DNA of 64,000 bases from Methanofollis fontis (GTDB lineage: Archaea; Halobacteriota; Methanomicrobia; Methanomicrobiales; Methanofollaceae). The translations under genes and the position numbers were made by a program. How positions within the stretch are numbered: position 1 is the stretch's first letter; each line of letters begins with the position of its first letter. The notes beneath the pieces were generated by a model. The model saw only the letters and a program-made list of their open reading frames with translations, was not told the DNA's origin and made no database searches. Below, piece after piece: positions 23,962 through 32,332 of this stretch. Where the stretch lies: positions 496,001-560,000 of the forward strand of contig NZ_PGCL01000001.1 in NCBI RefSeq assembly GCF_004297185.1, given 5' to 3'.

Positions 23962-26193
23962 TTAACCAGATTTGATCGCATAGAATCCGAACGGCCTTTC
24001 GTGCCACCATGTCGTCCCGGCGATCGCCTCCCCTGTCTGCGTGAAGAGGTAGCCCTCGAACCGCTGGTCGTCCTCCTCATCGAGGGTGTCGGCGAAATCG
24101 ATGTAGAACTCGATCTTATAATCTGGCCCCCATTCGGGTGGCAGCGGATAGTCTGCCGCCCGCACGTAGCCGTATGCCGCATGCTCGGCGCCGTCCGAAC
24201 CTGTATAGTTTCCCTCAAGGTTCGGGATCTGCTCGATGTAATCCCCTGTGGGTGAGGGCGTAAGCACCAGCGTCCCCTTCCAGCCGTCATGGTTCATGGC
24301 GTAGGTGCCGGCGAAGTCGCCGGGCTGGAAGGAGGAGACGCCGCCGACCCTGAGGGAGGGGTCGCCGAAAAGGTGGAACTTCCAGGGCTGATGCGCCTCG
24401 GCGACGATATGCCAGTTGACCGGGTCTACGGTTTCTGGCAGGTCGTGCTGTTCATAGTATTCACTGACCATGTACGCCCACATCTGGCCGAGGGTCAGAT
24501 GTCCGGCGCTGTACTGATATCTCTCGAAGAAATATCTATTGAGATCGGTCGAATATGGCTGTGCACCCACGGCGCATCCGATATACCCGATGGCACCGTC
24601 GGTGCGTTTAACGGTGATCTCCACCCCGAAGCCGTCGGGGTTGTTGGTCGTCTGGAGCGGTGCCGGTTGCGGCGGGACATCGGTGAAGATTTCGCCGTTG
24701 GCACATCCGTTGTGTTCGACTCCCTCAACGTCGGTATAGGGGTGGTAGGGTGGCTGTGTGGTGAAGATGCCGGTGTCGCAGGCGGATGCAAAGATGATCG
24801 GTGTCATTCCGTCATTATGGAGCCCTGCCATGTCGGACATGACGTAGCAGGTAAATCCCCACTGGTTGCCGTGGCCGATATAGGAGACAAATCGCGTCCC
24901 TCTGTTCAATGCGGCGTTGACATTTGTGGCATTGGGTGTCGGGGTCGGCATGCAGGGGTTGCCCTCAGGGTAGAGCCTGGTGATCTCAAAACCGGTGAGA
25001 TAGTCCGATGCAATATCCTCAAGCACCGCACAGCCGTTGTCCACCCAGCCACTATGGATCAGCAGGGCCCGTTCGGTCCACGTTGCGTTGTACGCCCCGC
25101 TCTCATAGGTGATCACCTTGTCCACATAGGTCTCCACCTCCTGGGCCGTCGATGCCGGCACCCTGCCCACCATCACGTCCGGGATCATGTCCACATCGTC
25201 GACATTCAGGGTGTCCGGGATCGATTCTCCGCGTAACTCGCCGTAATATCCGTTGTCGTTTGCGTCCCAGTCGTCGAAGGTGCCATTCTCCCGGTAGAGA
25301 TCGGCATAGTAGAGGTCTGATGAATAAAATGCCCTGTTATATGCGTTCTCGTCCTTTCGATCCGTCATGGTGAAGCGCATCGGGAAGCGGTCTCCGTCCC
25401 CGACGAGCATGACGTAGATGACTCCTGCGGTTTCCTCATAGTCGGCGATGCACCGCTTGATCTGTTCGGGTTCGTCCGCCCCCTCGTAGTTCGCATAGAC
25501 CGTTTCAAGACTGACGATCTCTGCTGGCATCTCGGTGTCGTCCTTGTGCTGCTTCAGGGGTGCAAGGGCGCCGGTAAATTCTTCCGGCGCCAGGATCAGG
25601 AGTTTACATTCGCCTTCAGGTGGTCTGGATGCGACATCGAACGAGGTGCTGTAGGCATTGTTCGTCTCATCCGCCTCCGGAAGCGTGCTGTTGGGATCGA
25701 CGATCGCCTCGACAGTGTGGCTCCCGGCTGTGGCCCTCCAGTATTCTGCGGCACCGATGGTCATCTCATCCCCGGGACCGAGGGGATCTTGCCGGTTGAT
25801 GATGTATCCGCCTCCGTACACCGTCTCGGTGTCGTCGACAACAAATGCAATCTCCGGCAGCATGAATAACCACCGCTCACGCATCTGATCCGGGACGATC
25901 GAGCCCGGACCGTTGTTTCTGACCGTTGCCGAGAATGCCACCTGATCGCCGCCCAGCGGATCCGCAGGGATCCATGAGATGGCGGTGACCTGGAGGTCGG
26001 GCAATGACTCGTTCGCCCGCGCCAGGTGATGGTCGGAAAAGTCTTCATCTGTCGATTCGTTGCTGTTTGCGGCCATGTCCTGTTCCAGTGCGCCCGCACC
26101 GGGGATGCACACGCAGAGGAGGATGCATAGAATGATTCCGATGGATCTGTATGTCGATTTTTTCGTGATATCCCACAAACTCGGTTTCATCAT
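23962..26193 (-). CDS. secreted gingipain-like (C25) cysteine peptidase with CARDB domain
   Basis: A 743-residue exported protein. The signal anchor (about 18-36) is followed by a CARDB/Ig-like domain (about 65-190) and a C25 caspase-fold peptidase domain (about 196-560). The dyad is visible as [10 protein letters not shown] (His441) and [10 protein letters not shown] (Cys472). A beta-rich C-terminal domain with [13 protein letters not shown] ends the protein, with no obvious membrane anchor. C25 peptidases are best known from Bacteroidetes. The start pair at 26193/26190 follows GGAGG; the longer frame from 26241 precedes that site. Substrate unknown. Confidence 0.85.
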   Translation of the reverse strand: MMKPSLWDITKKSTYRSIGIILCILLCVCIPGAGALEQDMAANSNESTDEDFSDHHLARANESLPDLQVTAISWIPADPLGGDQVAFSATVRNNGPGSIVPDQMRERWLFMLPEIAFVVDDTETVYGGGYIINRQDPLGPGDEMTIGAAEYWRATAGSHTVEAIVDPNSTLPEADETNNAYSTSFDVASRPPEGECKLLILAPEEFTGALAPLKQHKDDTEMPAEIVSLETVYANYEGADEPEQIKRCIADYEETAGVIYVMLVGDGDRFPMRFTMTDRKDENAYNRAFYSSDLYYADLYRENGTFDDWDANDNGYYGELRGESIPDTLNVDDVDMIPDVMVGRVPASTAQEVETYVDKVITYESGAYNATWTERALLIHSGWVDNGCAVLEDIASDYLTGFEITRLYPEGNPCMPTPTPNATNVNAALNRGTRFVSYIGHGNQWGFTCYVMSDMAGLHNDGMTPIIFASACDTGIFTTQPPYHPYTDVEGVEHNGCANGEIFTDVPPQPAPLQTTNNPDGFGVEITVKRTDGAIGYIGCAVGAQPYSTDLNRYFFERYQYSAGHLTLGQMWAYMVSEYYEQHDLPETVDPVNWHIVAEAHQPWKFHLFGDPSLRVGGVSSFQPGDFAGTYAMNHDGWKGTLVLTPSPTGDYIEQIPNLEGNYTGSDGAEHAAYGYVRAADYPLPPEWGPDYKIEFYIDFADTLDEEDDQRFEGYLFTQTGEAIAGTTWWHERPFGFYAIKSG

Positions 26194-26327
26194 TCGAACC
26201 TCCATTTCGCCCGCAAATGCGGGCTCAGGAAGATCTTTCACTATGATAAAAAGATATGTATTTGTGGCGCCCGCCGGTGGTGGTGGCCAAATATCTCAAA
26301 ATTGATGTGTATTAATTCTTCAGGGCT

Positions 26328-27875
26328 TCAGCCCTGCACCCGTTCGCTGACGTCCCTGACGATCCCGACGGCGTGCCATCCGTCCCGCATCCGCACCGCC
26401 GAGACCGAGAGTTCGATCGGGAAGTCTTCGCCGCTCTTTCGGACAGCCTCCAGTCTGAGCGTCCTGCCGATCACCGGGCCGATACCGGTGGCGCTGAAAT
26501 GCCTGAACCCCTCTCTGATGGTGGCGTGCCGGTGTCCGGGGGCGATGAGATCATGGACGTTCCTGCCGATCGCCTCCCCGGCGCTGTAGCCGAAGATCCG
26601 TTCGGCCGCCGGGTTCCAGAAGGTGATGCACCCCCGGTCATCGATCATGATGATCCCGTCGATGGCGGCATTCGTGACGGCGTGGAATATCTCTTCGCTC
26701 TCCGCCAGTGCGATGGAGGCCTGTTTGCGCGCCGTAATATCGCGGACGATCCCCCTCGCCCCCTCGGTAGTGCCGTTCCTGATGATCGGGTAGGTCTTGA
26801 TCTCGGTCCATGCCAATGTACCGTCCTCCCGCACCACCGGCACCTCGATTGGGGTCTCCGACATCTTCCCCGTCTCGATCCCGCTGGTGAAGGCGGATAC
26901 CGCCCATTTCCGCTGTTCGGGGCTGACCCATCTGGAGAAACTCTGCCCCGCCATCTCCGCCGGGGCATCGCACCCGAAGATATTGGCCAGGGTCTGCGTC
27001 GCAAACGTGATCGTCCCGGAATGGTCGGTCATGAAGAAACCGTCCCTGATTTCCTCGACGAGCGTTCGGTACTTCTCTTCGCTCTCCCTGATGGCGCATT
27101 CGGCGCGACTCCGCTCGGTCACGTCCCGCCCGATGACGATCAGCCCCTTTCTGGTACCGTCCGGATGATAGGTGGGCACCTTGATGAAGTCAAAGATCAT
27201 CGGGGTGCCGTCAGGCCGCGGTATCGCCTCATCTTTCCTGACGGGTTTTCCGGCCCCCCAGGCCGCGTGGTCGATCCGTTCGCAGTTCTGGAGGGCGTGG
27301 CGGTAGAGCGGGGAGAGATCTGCGAGGTCGGCATCGGTCTTACCCCGATACTCTCCCTCTCCAAGTCCGAGAAGTCCCAGAGTGAACTCATTCGCCTCCA
27401 GCCAGCGCCCCTCCCCGTCCTTGAAGCAGACGATGTCGGGCATGGCGCCGATCAGTGTCCTGAGGCGCTCCTCACTCTCCCTCTGCGCCTCCTCAGCACG
27501 TTTTCGCGCCGTGGAATGGAGGATTTTTGACTTCAGCTCGGCGAACTGGCTCTTCGGGTCTCCCCCTTTCTGGAGGTAGAAATCGGCACCGCAGTTGAGC
27601 GCCTCGATCACCACCTCCTCCCGCCCCTTTCCGGTGAATATGATGAAGGGTATGCCGTCGCCTGATTCCCGGACGGTGCGGAGGAACTCGATCCCGTCCA
27701 TGCCCGGCATCTGGTAGTCGGAGATGACGGCGTCGTAATGGTGGGATGCCATCCGCTCGATGGCGTCGCCTGCGGATAGGGCCGTATCGACAGAGATGTC
27801 GCCTCCGCGTTCGAGGAAGAGGGTGCAGATCTCGAGGAGTGAGGGCTCGTCGTCAACATACAGGACGGATATCAT
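26328..27875 (-). CDS. response regulator with three PAS domains and no kinase domain
   Basis: A 515-residue protein. Residues 1-120 are a receiver domain (YVDDE at 6-10, phospho-acceptor Asp53 in ISDYQMPGMDG, Lys in FTGKGREE). Then come three PAS/PAC units at about 135-255, 270-390 and 395-513, each closing with a GIVRDVSER-like end (VIGRDVTERSR, GIVRDITARKQ, GIVRDVSERVQ). There is no histidine-kinase, HTH or cyclase domain. It probably signals by protein contact or to a separate kinase, which is inference. A TATA-like TTCTTATACTG lies on the minus strand near 27918-27926. Confidence 0.88.
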   Translation of the reverse strand: MISVLYVDDEPSLLEICTLFLERGGDISVDTALSAGDAIERMASHHYDAVISDYQMPGMDGIEFLRTVRESGDGIPFIIFTGKGREEVVIEALNCGADFYLQKGGDPKSQFAELKSKILHSTARKRAEEAQRESEERLRTLIGAMPDIVCFKDGEGRWLEANEFTLGLLGLGEGEYRGKTDADLADLSPLYRHALQNCERIDHAAWGAGKPVRKDEAIPRPDGTPMIFDFIKVPTYHPDGTRKGLIVIGRDVTERSRAECAIRESEEKYRTLVEEIRDGFFMTDHSGTITFATQTLANIFGCDAPAEMAGQSFSRWVSPEQRKWAVSAFTSGIETGKMSETPIEVPVVREDGTLAWTEIKTYPIIRNGTTEGARGIVRDITARKQASIALAESEEIFHAVTNAAIDGIIMIDDRGCITFWNPAAERIFGYSAGEAIGRNVHDLIAPGHRHATIREGFRHFSATGIGPVIGRTLRLEAVRKSGEDFPIELSVSAVRMRDGWHAVGIVRDVSERVQG

Positions 27876-28114
27876 GGGATGGCACTGAGGTCTGTAGGGT
27901 ACAGGTGTGGGGCGGCAGTATAAGAATGCGGCTGTATTGATCGGGGGTAGAAGGGCCGGATGCCATATTGGTGGCGTGAATGGGACATTAGCCCTTTATG
28001 CGCCCTTAAAATGGGTTCTACTTCTCTTTTTGGCGGGTTATGGGTGCTATGCTCCGGTATTTCTGCTTTTGCCCGTGATTTGTGCCTTCTCGCCGCCGCA
28101 GCCGCGCAGGGAGA

Positions 28115-28282
28115 TTATTTTCCCTCTGTATCGCCTTCCTGCCTGAGCACCCGTAGAAAGAAGGCTTCAGCCGCCCCTTTCTCCTCTTCGTCCGGGGGGT
28201 GCCGGCCGGTGATCCTGATATCGCCCTCTTCAAGGACAAAACGGTTTTTCCTCCGTGCCTCCGGGGAGGGAGCCCCGTTCAT
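28115..28282 (-). CDS. small acidic/basic protein overlapping the ADP-ribosyltransferase-like gene
   Basis: A 55-residue frame starting MNGAPSPEARRKNRF and ending DTEGK. Its ATG overlaps the stop of the upstream gene (ATGA, 28279-28282), which is the coupling seen for true genes in this genome. It is charged, without a signal peptide or membrane span, and not matched to a family. A possible partner or antidote for the secreted enzyme encoded upstream is only inference from the coupling. It would have to act inside the cell as it has no export signal. Confidence 0.55.
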   Translation of the reverse strand: MNGAPSPEARRKNRFVLEEGDIRITGRHPPDEEEKGAAEAFFLRVLRQEGDTEGK

Positions 28283-29064
28283 CCGTCCTCCTCCACGATA
28301 TAGATCAGCCTGACCCCCTCGAAAGATGCGGAGGTGCGGTTGTTCACGATGAGGGGGAAGTCGGACTCGACGGTGAGGTCTTCCACCTCCACCGTCCTCG
28401 CCACATACCAGGCCGAATCCCTGGGCTGGAGGTATTCCCGCTCGTCTTCGTTGATATAGAGTGCGTGATCGCCGGCATGGCGCTTGAGGATCAGCACATT
28501 CGCATATCCAGTCTCGTCTGGTGATGCGAACAGCCCCAGACTGAGGGTGATGTCATAGGAGGTGGAGGCGAAGGCGGCATCGGTGTACTCGGCATGGTCG
28601 ATCACCATGCCCGCCAACCCCGGTGAGATGCCGCGGAAGAGCAGGAGGTCGGAATGGAGTTTGGAGGCGTTGATGGCGTCGTCAAGGTTTTCGGTGATGA
28701 ATGTGTAGAACACCTGTTTTTCTTCGGCATATTCGGCCTGTTCGTCGGTCGTCCCTCTCAGGTATCCCCGGTACTCTGAGGTGGTGTCATAAAAGTCCGG
28801 TGCCATCCACCAGGCGATCGAGGCCTCGACCTCATCCGAAAATCCCCGCTCCCGATAGGGAATGCGGTCGGCGGCGTCGGGTGCGGTCAGCAGGAGCGTG
28901 GTCTGCTCCAGGTGGTCGGGGACGCTCGAAGCGTCGTCCGATGCTCTGGCGCCCTGGCAGCCTGTGACGGAGACCGGGGCGATCGCCATGACAGCGAGGG
29001 CGAGCGTGAGAAGAAGGGCGATACAGGCGATGATCGGGATGGTCCTGTCCGGGGGGGCGTTCAT
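28279..29064 (-). CDS. exported mono-ADP-ribosyltransferase-like (VIP2/exoenzyme fold) protein
   Basis: A 261-residue protein. Residues 9-35 form a signal or membrane segment ending VTGCQG, a lipobox-like site (Cys36). The C-terminal two thirds match the R-S-E class of ADP-ribosyltransferases: LLLFRGIS (Arg144), AFASTSYD (STS 167-169) and the ExE loop DEREYLQPRDS (Glu208, Glu210). Such enzymes move ADP-ribose from NAD+ to proteins and are mostly toxins. The ATG at 29064 starts the protein just before the signal. The family call is from motifs only, and activity is unproven. Confidence 0.72.
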   Translation of the reverse strand: MNAPPDRTIPIIACIALLLTLALAVMAIAPVSVTGCQGARASDDASSVPDHLEQTTLLLTAPDAADRIPYRERGFSDEVEASIAWWMAPDFYDTTSEYRGYLRGTTDEQAEYAEEKQVFYTFITENLDDAINASKLHSDLLLFRGISPGLAGMVIDHAEYTDAAFASTSYDITLSLGLFASPDETGYANVLILKRHAGDHALYINEDEREYLQPRDSAWYVARTVEVEDLTVESDFPLIVNNRTSASFEGVRLIYIVEEDG

Positions 29065-29142
29065 GTATGCACCTCGGCATTTTTTCGACCCGGAATGGGA
29101 AAAAAATTGTGAATGGCGGCGTCTCGGCCGCCCCCTGTCTCC

Positions 29143-29149
29143 TTTATAC
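29143..29149 (+). promoter_or_regulatory. TATA box of the FUSC-like gene
   Basis: TTTATAC about 25 bases before the ATG at 29171, which predicts a leaderless transcript and supports that start. Confidence 0.5.
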
Positions 29150-29170
29150 GGGGCGCCGCACATTCTCTCT

Positions 29171-29674
29171 ATGAATCTCTTCTCCGGGGGGGTGCGGGGT
29201 GCCGCGGGGATCGCCCTCCAGTATGCCCTGGTCGCTCTCCTCTCCTATGTGATTGCCGGTCTGGTCACTGCATTGCTGGAGGGGGGACCGCAGTCGGCCA
29301 TGATCGGCGGACTCTGGGCAATGATCTCCGGGATCGTGGTGATGCAGGAGAGGCGGGCGGACACCGAGTCCTCGGCCCTGCTCCGGGTGCTGGGTTCGCT
29401 CATCGGGGCGGTGTTCGCTGCGGCGTATCTCCTCGTTCTCCCCTTCAATCCCGTCGGCATGGCCCTGCTGATCGGGATAACGGTGCTCGCCTGCCAGGCG
29501 ATCGCGGTGCCGGCCCACGGGCGTCTGGCCGCCGTCACGGTGGGGGTGGTGATGGTCTTCTCCACCCTCAACCCGGAGACCGGTCCGGTGCTCAACGCCG
29601 CCCTCCGGTTCGGCGAGGTGGTGATCGGGAGTTGTGTAGCCGTGCTAGCGGTCAGGCTGTTGCCGGAGGGCTGA
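29171..29674 (+). CDS. FUSC / aromatic-acid-exporter-like membrane protein
   Basis: A 167-residue protein of about five to six membrane helices with a Met-rich start, QYALVALLSYVIAGLV and the charged MQERRADTESSALLRVLGSLIGAV stretch (core ERRADTESSALLRVLGS) that resembles the FUSC/ArAE domain of exporters. Full-size exporters are longer and carry a cytoplasmic part, which is missing here, so this is a membrane half. The start follows a TATA box at leaderless spacing. Substrate unknown. Confidence 0.72.
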   Translation: MNLFSGGVRGAAGIALQYALVALLSYVIAGLVTALLEGGPQSAMIGGLWAMISGIVVMQERRADTESSALLRVLGSLIGAVFAAAYLLVLPFNPVGMALLIGITVLACQAIAVPAHGRLAAVTVGVVMVFSTLNPETGPVLNAALRFGEVVIGSCVAVLAVRLLPEG

Positions 29675-29683
29675 ACGCACAGA

Positions 29684-29833
29684 TTATCTTTTCTTGAATC
29701 GTTTTTCGATCCTGATCCGTCGTCCGAGGCTGGATTCGTACCATTCCTGCTGCTTCAGGGCGTCCTTCATCCCCCGTACGCGGTGGCGTATCCGGGTGCC
29801 GGTGGCGGTGTCGATGAGTACAAGTTGCGCCAT
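29684..29833 (-). CDS. small basic protein, 49 residues
   Basis: A short protein beginning MAQLVLIDTATGTRIRHRV and ending RIEKRFKKR, very basic at the C-terminus. The start is fixed by a strong AGGAGGAGAG seven bases upstream; an in-frame ATG at 29887 lacks such a site. It is likely to bind nucleic acid or an acidic partner given its charge, but no family was recognised. It lies between the FUSC-like gene (convergent) and the flavodoxin gene on the same strand, after which it is the next gene. Confidence 0.65.
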   Translation of the reverse strand: MAQLVLIDTATGTRIRHRVRGMKDALKQQEWYESSLGRRIRIEKRFKKR

Positions 29834-29903
29834 GATCTCTCCTCCTGTTCTCCGGTAATTCACGCCCCCCGCCGGACTGTCGCACATCCCCCAGCGGCGG
29901 TCG

Positions 29904-30389
29904 TCATGGGGCCTCCCCTGTCTTCATGACGTCTGCGATCAGCCTCTTTACGGCCTCGCCGTCACGGAGGTCTGCTGCCGTCAGCACGTGCTCCCCGTCG
30001 ACCCGCATGCCCCGCGCCGTCAGTGCTCCGGCAAGGGCCGGGAGGGTGTCGCCTGCCATCGCGCCGCAGGTCGCAAACAGGACGGCCCTCTTTCCTTCGC
30101 CTCCCTCCAGGGCGTCGACCGCCGCCGTGATCGCCGGGGTGGCCCGGCGGGTCCAGACCGGGGTCCCGATCACGATGACGTCCGCCGCCGAGACGTCGAT
30201 CTGCGCCGGTTCGATCGGGTTGTGCCCGTGTGTCAGGGCCCGGAACAGCCCGAGGAAGTATGCAACGGGCGAAGAATGCCCCTCTTTCAGCCTCACCTCG
30301 ATGAGGTCTCCGCCGGTGGCGTCCCTCACCTCTTCGGCCACGCTCCGGGTGGTCCCTGAATGGGAATGGTAGATGATACAGGTCTTCAT
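29904..30389 (-). CDS. flavodoxin-like protein
   Basis: A 161-residue flavodoxin fold protein. The FMN phosphate loop is HSHSGTTRSVAEEV (about 7-20); a second loop IGTPVWTRRATPAITAAVDAL (core GTPVWTRR) at about 82-90 and FATCGAMAGDT near 111 fit FMN contacts. It could carry electrons or be a menaquinone-dependent-protoporphyrinogen-oxidase-like protein. The ATG at 30389 was chosen over one ten codons upstream because MKTCIIYHSHSG is the normal beginning. Confidence 0.82.
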   Translation of the reverse strand: MKTCIIYHSHSGTTRSVAEEVRDATGGDLIEVRLKEGHSSPVAYFLGLFRALTHGHNPIEPAQIDVSAADVIVIGTPVWTRRATPAITAAVDALEGGEGKRAVLFATCGAMAGDTLPALAGALTARGMRVDGEHVLTAADLRDGEAVKRLIADVMKTGEAP

Positions 30390-30670
30390 GGTATCAGGTC
30401 CATTTTTCTGGAGGGTCATTTCAGGCGATGCGTTTGTGGCGGAGGGCCTGAGGGTGTATCTGTTGTGGGGATTGCCTCCTCCGAATTGTCCGTGTGAGGT
30501 GTGCGGACATTAAAGTATGGTCCAATGCGGTGGGGGATACCCATCAGGGTGTATCCATTGGCAACGATAGAGGACATCATCTCCCCCGGTGGTATCCGTG
30601 AGAAGAGGCACTCCTCTGCCGACCACGCGGTGAAACGCCGCCTCAATCGGAGAGGTGTGAAAAGGAGATG

Positions 30671-31441
30671 TTATGCCCCGATCACCAGCGGGTTCTTCAG
30701 GTTTTCAAGAATACTTAACGCGGACAGCGCTGCAAGACGACTTGTCGCTCCGTTGCCGGACGAGGGGTTGTTCCTGATCCTGATATACGCCTCCCCGAAC
30801 TCACCGGAGAAGATGATCTCATGCATGTTTTTTGTTTCACCGGGATCGCTCCACACCTCCACGCTGGCGTCGCACCCGCAGGCGAGAGAGAGTGATACGG
30901 CGACATTCGTATTTTTTGGATACCGCTGAACACATTCGCTCGCAGTCCCGGAAAAGACGCATTTTGTTTCAGGTTCCCCGATGCCCAGAGACAACGGATT
31001 TTTTGTGGTCCGCAACAGGATGGTGTCGACACTGGATACCTGCCCGATCCTGATATTGTCGAGCCCCATAATCGCTCCTGATGGGACGTGGATCTTCCGG
31101 TTCAGTCTCCGGGCTTCGCCAAGCAGTTCTATGCGGAATGTTTCGTCAGCGAGTGCCCCGACACTGAGGATGATCAGGTCTTTGCCCGATCGGAGAACAT
31201 CGATCGCGTATTCCCGCACAGCCGAAACCGATGCGGCCTCCACCACGATCTCGACCGGTTCGGCGAGAAGTTCTGCAAACTCGGTCAGCGGCTTTGCGCC
31301 AAACCTCGCGGAGAAATCCAGGGCGCATCCGGGGACACAATCATATGCGGCGGTTATCCGGAAGGTATTCTGCTTCTCTGCAAGAATGCGCCCTACATTC
31401 CCACAGCCGATTATCCCGACAGCAAGAGGTTGTGCGTCCAT
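30671..31441 (-). CDS. nadX: L-aspartate dehydrogenase
   Basis: A 256-residue enzyme with an N-terminal Rossmann motif (VGIIGCGNVGRILAEK), HVPSGAIMGLDNI near residue 118 and the catalytic-loop GETKNMHEIIFSGEF near residue 205. It oxidises aspartate to iminoaspartate with NAD(P)+, which feeds NAD synthesis through NadA. It is the third minus-strand gene after an NADP-type alcohol dehydrogenase and the F420-dependent NADP reductase, so supplying NAD(P) for that route is a reasonable inference. A 9-bp inverted repeat lies just upstream (31531-31556). Confidence 0.88.
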   Translation of the reverse strand: MDAQPLAVGIIGCGNVGRILAEKQNTFRITAAYDCVPGCALDFSARFGAKPLTEFAELLAEPVEIVVEAASVSAVREYAIDVLRSGKDLIILSVGALADETFRIELLGEARRLNRKIHVPSGAIMGLDNIRIGQVSSVDTILLRTTKNPLSLGIGEPETKCVFSGTASECVQRYPKNTNVAVSLSLACGCDASVEVWSDPGETKNMHEIIFSGEFGEAYIRIRNNPSSGNGATSRLAALSALSILENLKNPLVIGA

Positions 31442-31530
31442 AGGCCAATCGCACTTTCAGCGGTTCCTTCTCAACAGAGGGATCGAAGGAAAATCGGGCG
31501 ATTGAAACTCATTCGCCCATATTTTCCTCT

Positions 31531-31556
31531 CGTATGGACCTCACACCGTCCATACG
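31531..31556. promoter_or_regulatory. inverted repeat upstream of nadX
   Basis: CGTATGGAC-N8-GTCCATACG, perfect 9-bp arms, in the 148-base gap between the NADP reductase and nadX. It could be an operator or an RNA hairpin that separates or processes the transcript. It lacks a following T-run on the minus strand, which speaks against a simple terminator. Confidence 0.45.
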
Positions 31557-31589
31557 GGTCAGGACCTTTTCACTTCCCTGACCGCCGGA

Positions 31590-32261
31590 TTACCTGAAGT
31601 ACACCCCCACGTCCTTGAGACCGTTGTTCATTGCAAGGGTGATCACGAGAGGTGTGATGCTCTCGACGATGTTCGACATCTTCAGCGGTCCGCCGTCGAG
31701 GGGCTGCAGTTTCGAGACATCGGCCACGAGTTCTCTGACGGTGTCCTTGGCATCTTTGTCGTCTCCGCAGACCACGACGCTGTAGTCAAGCTCCTCATCA
31801 AGCCGCATCCATTTTCCGGCGGCGACATTGTTGAAACCGGTAGTCAGTTTGGCGGATTCTGGAAGCATCTTTTTAATCGCCAGCGCCGCCGAAGTTTCGG
31901 CAGGGGAATCGTGAAGGAAGCATTTCTCCTCCGGATACCTGAGCATCGGGTTGATCAGGGAGACAACAACTTTGTTCTCGAATTTTTCTTTGCCAATTGC
32001 CTCAATGGTGGATTCGATCTTGTCAAACGGAAGCGAGAGGATGATAATGTCTGCATCACAGCAGTCTGCGTTTGCTCCTCCGCTACAGGCCGAAAAACCG
32101 ACACCGCGTTCGCTGAGCGCCTCGGTGACGCCTCCGGCAGCTGTTTCCGCTTTTGCGGGATCACGGGAGCCGATAATGACGTCATGTTTGCCGCTGATGC
32201 AGATCCGGCGTGCAAGGCCTTCACCGATGTTTCCGGTGCCGCCAATTATTCCTACTTTCAT
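31590..32261 (-). CDS. npdG: F420-dependent NADP reductase
   Basis: A 223-residue protein starting MKVGIIGGTGNIGEGLARR, a Rossmann NADP motif, with IIGSRDP next (the Ser-Arg pair suits the 2'-phosphate of NADP). Later landmarks are ADIIILSLPFDKIE, FNNVAAGKWM and VCGDDKDAKDTV. The enzyme moves hydride between F420H2 and NADP+. Beside an NADP-dependent alcohol dehydrogenase it would turn NADPH from alcohol oxidation into F420H2. The ATG at 32261 follows GGAGAC and marks the true start within a longer open frame. It follows the dehydrogenase gene by 71 bases. Confidence 0.93.
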   Translation of the reverse strand: MKVGIIGGTGNIGEGLARRICISGKHDVIIGSRDPAKAETAAGGVTEALSERGVGFSACSGGANADCCDADIIILSLPFDKIESTIEAIGKEKFENKVVVSLINPMLRYPEEKCFLHDSPAETSAALAIKKMLPESAKLTTGFNNVAAGKWMRLDEELDYSVVVCGDDKDAKDTVRELVADVSKLQPLDGGPLKMSNIVESITPLVITLAMNNGLKDVGVYFR

Positions 32262-32332
32262 ATCTGTCTCCAGATGGTTACGTTCCGAATTGGACCGGTG
32301 TGTTTCCACAAAAACGGGTTGTGTGGATGACT

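Noticed and set aside
27876-28114. Possible plus-strand gene between the response regulator and the small gene
   Set aside because: Frames here lack ribosome-binding sites and motifs; an AT-containing promoter for the response regulator is the better explanation.
30416-30646. 76-codon minus-strand frame upstream of the flavodoxin gene
   Set aside because: No ribosome-binding site, Pro/Thr-rich end and no motif; I take this 281-base gap as promoter region.
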